Source of the DNA: an uncultured Oscillospiraceae bacterium
Lineage (GTDB): Bacteria; Bacillota; Clostridia; Oscillospirales; Ruminococcaceae
Length of the DNA: 35,466 nucleotides
Reading direction: 5' to 3'
NCBI GenBank assembly: GCA_904397845.1
Contig: CAJFOX010000020.1
Location: forward strand, 1 to 35,466
Both the position numbers and the translations under genes were made by a program. The notes under the pieces are model-generated. The model did not search any database, was not told the DNA's origin, and worked only from the letters and a program-made list of their open reading frames with translations. Of this stretch, positions 33,105 through 35,466 are shown in pieces (within the stretch, counting starts at the first letter, position 1; every line of letters begins with the position of its first letter).

Positions 33105-33944
33105 ATGGGATTTGGATGCAATGCAGCGGGAATCGTAGGGTGCCGGATTATCGATTCGCCGAGAGAACGTCTGATTGCCATGATCACAAACAACTTTGTC
33201 CCCTGCAATGGGCGTTTCCCTACCTTAATTGCCATTTTATCCATGTTTTTTGTGGGAGTATCCGGCGGGTTAACCCAGTCGGTCGGATCGGCGTTGTTGC
33301 TGACCATTTTGATTTTGCTCGGCGTTTTCATGACCTTTTTGGTTTCCAAAATTCTTTCCCAAACCATTCTAAAAGGCGTGCCTTCGTCCTTTACTCTGGA
33401 GCTCCCCCCATATCGCCGCCCGCAGATCGGCAAAGTGATTGTCCGGTCGATTTTTGACCGGACAATGTTTGTCCTGGGCCGGGCGGCGGTAGTGGCGGCA
33501 CCTGCAGGGCTGTTGATCTGGCTGCTGGCCAATATCAGGGTGGGGGACATAACGCTGTTGGCTCACTGCGCATGCTTTTTGGATCCTTTTGCTCAGCAGC
33601 TTGGAATGGACGGCGTCATTTTACTGGCATTTATTTTGGGGTTGCCGGCCAACGAGATAGTGGTGCCCATTATGATTATGGCCTATCTGTCTACCGGTAC
33701 CCTGACGGAGATGAACAACCTTGCAATGCTCCGTCAGCTTCTGGTCGAAAACGGGTGGACTTGGGCAACCGCTGTCAGCGTAATGCTTTTTTCTTTGATG
33801 CACTGGCCCTGTTCGACTACCTGTCTTACCATTCGCAAAGAGACCCAGAGTATCAAGTGGACGGCAATATCTTTTTTGGTGCCTACGGTTATGGGGATGG
33901 CGGTTTGTTTTTTGTTCCATCAAGCGGTACAGCTATTTGGATAA
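33105..33944 (+). pseudogene. feoB: FeoB C-terminal fragment (ferrous iron transporter)
   Basis: A 279-codon frame starting MGFGCNAAGIVGCRIIDSPR and continuing ITNNFVPCNGRFPTLIAIL, GLPANEIVVPIMIMAY and LFSLMHWPCSTTCLTIRKET, the membrane part of FeoB. A whole FeoB has an N-terminal GTPase domain (GxPNxGKT) and further helices, about 600-800 residues in all; these are absent, and the frame upstream is closed by a TGA near 33086. Gate-domain cysteines are kept. No good ribosome site precedes the ATG, and feoA is missing. The frame itself is intact, so the loss may be recent. A truncated protein is unlikely to transport iron without GTPase control. Confidence 0.85.
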
Positions 33945-33982
33945 AATAAAAAAGAGAGGAGCCTCTCCTCTCTTTTTTATTT
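33944..33982. terminator. Bidirectional terminator between feoB fragment and surface-protein gene
   Basis: AAATAAAAAAGAGAGGAG (33944-33961) pairs perfectly over 18 bases with its complement at 33965-33982, with a CCT loop. A- and T-runs on both sides suit the two convergent frames. Confidence 0.93.
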
Positions 33983-33998
33983 TGTTTGAAAAAGGCAA

Positions 33999-35466
33999 TT
34001 ATTGGCCGTTTTTCTTTTTCCGGAATAAATTCAGTACCGCACCAAGCATTCCGGCCAGCCCCGTACCTGCAACCCATCTGCCGCTGCCGCCGGTCTGAGG
34101 CAGATTGCCCAAGGACGTATCGGGATCCAGGACGGTAACCAGGTTGTTTGTGGTATGGGTAGGTGTCGACGGGACAGAGGAATCGTCGTTTTCCCGGTCG
34201 GGAATGACATGGGGGGGATCAGGTTCGGGCTCGGGTTCCGGCTCAGGCTCCGTCTCCGTCCTCAAATAAGTCAACTCGATTGCATAATCATACTCGGGCT
34301 GATAGGGAAAGTCAGAAGTATATTCCACAGTCGGTTCCAACGCAACCGGGGGAACGATCACACCTTCATCTGGAGTAGTGGTAGGAACGGCGGTTTCATC
34401 GTCTACCGAGGAAGCATCTCCAGTGGTTGTTTCCGGTTCCATGGCTTCTTCTCCAGAATCAGTAATTTCCTCATCACCAGGATTGACAGGGGGTTTAAAT
34501 TCATCTTTCAGTGTACCGATTACGCGGATGGAGACGAAGTCATAGTTGTTGCCGTTATAGGTCAGCAGTTTTCCCACTTCATCCAGATCTACGATGGTCT
34601 CGCGGGCTTCCGATACGGAGATAACCAGCGATGCGCCGGGTTGAGAACCGTCTTTTACCGTTAAACCGTCAAGTTTATCGGTGTAGTAGATATGCGTTAC
34701 CGGAATCTCAATGTCGGCGGCTTCTTTTTCTGCATAGTAGACTCTAATCACAACGCCATTCTCAGTGATTTCCACCGGCAGACCATCTGTATGGTCTCTT
34801 TTAAAGCCTTTTGCCAGCTTGTCAGAATCCACAACGTCCTCGACTATTGTACCATGAATCACATTTTCAACAGTAACAATATCAAACGGGGACTCCTCAC
34901 CTACATAGTAGTATTCTATCCTGTAGGACAGGCTGCTGATTTTATCGTAGTAGACTTTGATAACCGTATTGTTATCCATGATGGTCTGGGGCAGGGAATC
35001 AACGCGGCTTCTTACATAACCCGCGTCCAGTTTGTCGGAATCGGTTACGGAAGTTACTTCCGTGCCGTAAAGAACGTTCTCTGTTTTATCCGTATCGAAA
35101 GGGGTATTCTCGCCTTCATAGTAGTGTTCTACAGTATAGAAAAGATTGTTTACCCTTGCGTAGTTCACGTTGATGACCAAATCCTGTGTACCCATAATGC
35201 CCTTCAGAGAAGCGCTGCCGTCTGCAACGACGGGAGCCTGGTAATTGGCAACAGAAATATTGGTCAGATCGGTTACATCATAGCTTTCATCCTCATACTT
35301 ACTGACAGAATCAGAAGTTTTTCCGTTTACGCTCAGTGCAACCGGATTTTCGGGGTCGGTGACATCCCAGTAATAAACCGTAACGCTGTGCTGCGCCTTG
35401 CGGGCATACTCCACGTAAACGTGAATGTCAGCGGTACCCATGGTTCCGGAGAGCTTGGAGGTGTCC
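33999..35466 (-). CDS. LPXTG wall-anchored repeat protein (C-terminal part)
   Basis: The frame is still open at the right edge (DTSKLSGTMGTADIHV precedes the first internal Met), so the N-terminus is outside the window. The visible 489 codons hold MucBP-like repeats: YTVEHYYEGENTPF, then YRIEYYYVGEESPFD, each followed by a VENV.GT..EDVVDSDKL type block and by VIKVYY or VIRVYY. An acidic Thr/Glu-rich segment and a Glu-Pro run come next, and the tail is the sorting signal: LPQTG at 34089-34103, a weakly hydrophobic stretch and FRKKKNGQ. A class A sortase would cut LPQT-G and attach the protein to the wall; none is encoded here. MucBP-like repeats occur in host-surface adhesins, so adhesion is a guess. 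Confidence 0.88.
   Translation of the reverse strand, partial: DTSKLSGTMGTADIHVYVEYARKAQHSVTVYYWDVTDPENPVALSVNGKTSDSVSKYEDESYDVTDLTNISVANYQAPVVADGSASLKGIMGTQDLVINVNYARVNNLFYTVEHYYEGENTPFDTDKTENVLYGTEVTSVTDSDKLDAGYVRSRVDSLPQTIMDNNTVIKVYYDKISSLSYRIEYYYVGEESPFDIVTVENVIHGTIVEDVVDSDKLAKGFKRDHTDGLPVEITENGVVIRVYYAEKEAADIEIPVTHIYYTDKLDGLTVKDGSQPGASLVISVSEARETIVDLDEVGKLLTYNGNNYDFVSIRVIGTLKDEFKPPVNPGDEEITDSGEEAMEPETTTGDASSVDDETAVPTTTPDEGVIVPPVALEPTVEYTSDFPYQPEYDYAIELTYLRTETEPEPEPEPEPDPPHVIPDRENDDSSVPSTPTHTTNNLVTVLDPDTSLGNLPQTGGSGRWVAGTGLAGMLGAVLNLFRKKKNGQ

Noticed and set aside
34215-34262. A short repetitive CTCGGGTTCCGGCT-like tract that could be a tandem repeat locus.
   Set aside because: It is the Glu-Pro codon run of the surface protein, a common wall-spanning segment.

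Overview
This window looks like chromosomal DNA of a Gram-positive Clostridia member, probably an Oscillospiraceae/Ruminococcaceae-type gut anaerobe. The evidence is the short ThiI without a rhodanese domain, the hrcA-grpE-dnaK-dnaJ order behind a perfect CIRCE operator, strong AGGAGG ribosome sites with frequent TTG/GTG starts, a PPi-type phosphofructokinase, an LPXTG surface protein, and GC-rich genes separated by AT-rich promoters. This placement is inferred from gene content; no 16S or tRNA gene is present.

Layout. (1) 1-6385: the start of a leftward exported-protein gene, then a rightward unit of a cysteine desulfurase, thiI (together supplying sulfur for tRNA thiolation/thiamine) and a very unusual 1130-residue protein. 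That protein fuses a degenerate CinA-like module, a membrane segment, a sortase-B-like fold lacking both catalytic His and Cys, a Ser-rich spacer and a SpoIID-type peptidoglycan lytic domain. (2) 6456-11404: the HrcA-controlled chaperone operon. (3) 11429-14840: a run of rightward housekeeping/orphan genes (YbaK-type deacylase, flavodoxin, DUF1848, DUF3810 putative metallopeptidase). (4) 14892-19300: a MarR regulator divergent from a heterodimeric ABC exporter with one degenerate and one canonical ATP site. (5) 19424-22168: a CBM9-like protein, a SagB-type nitroreductase and a membrane-anchored CHAP hydrolase. (6) 22263-23707: an orphan MerR regulator facing a decayed region holding the first codons of an EFR1-type flavodoxin. 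(7) 23789-26521, leftward: PPi-type phosphofructokinase, and a YfbR-type 5'-nucleotidase translationally coupled to a metallo-beta-lactamase-fold hydrolase. (8) 26603-30308: a YfhO-type membrane glycosyltransferase with its GT2 partner, likely a cell-envelope glycosylation pair. (9) 30395-33982: another decayed stretch with a MATE exporter pseudogene, a 59-residue small protein and the C-terminal part of FeoB. (10) 33999-35466: the C-terminal half of an LPXTG wall-anchored repeat protein running off the right end.

The strongest candidate for something undescribed is the CinA-like/pseudo-sortase/SpoIID fusion at 2939-6331. Its extracytoplasmic part keeps the SpoIID signature residues while its other enzyme-like domains have lost theirs, so it may be a regulated or scaffolded cell-wall lytic enzyme. 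The two decayed regions and the terminator inside the leader of the broken MATE gene are secondary points of interest.
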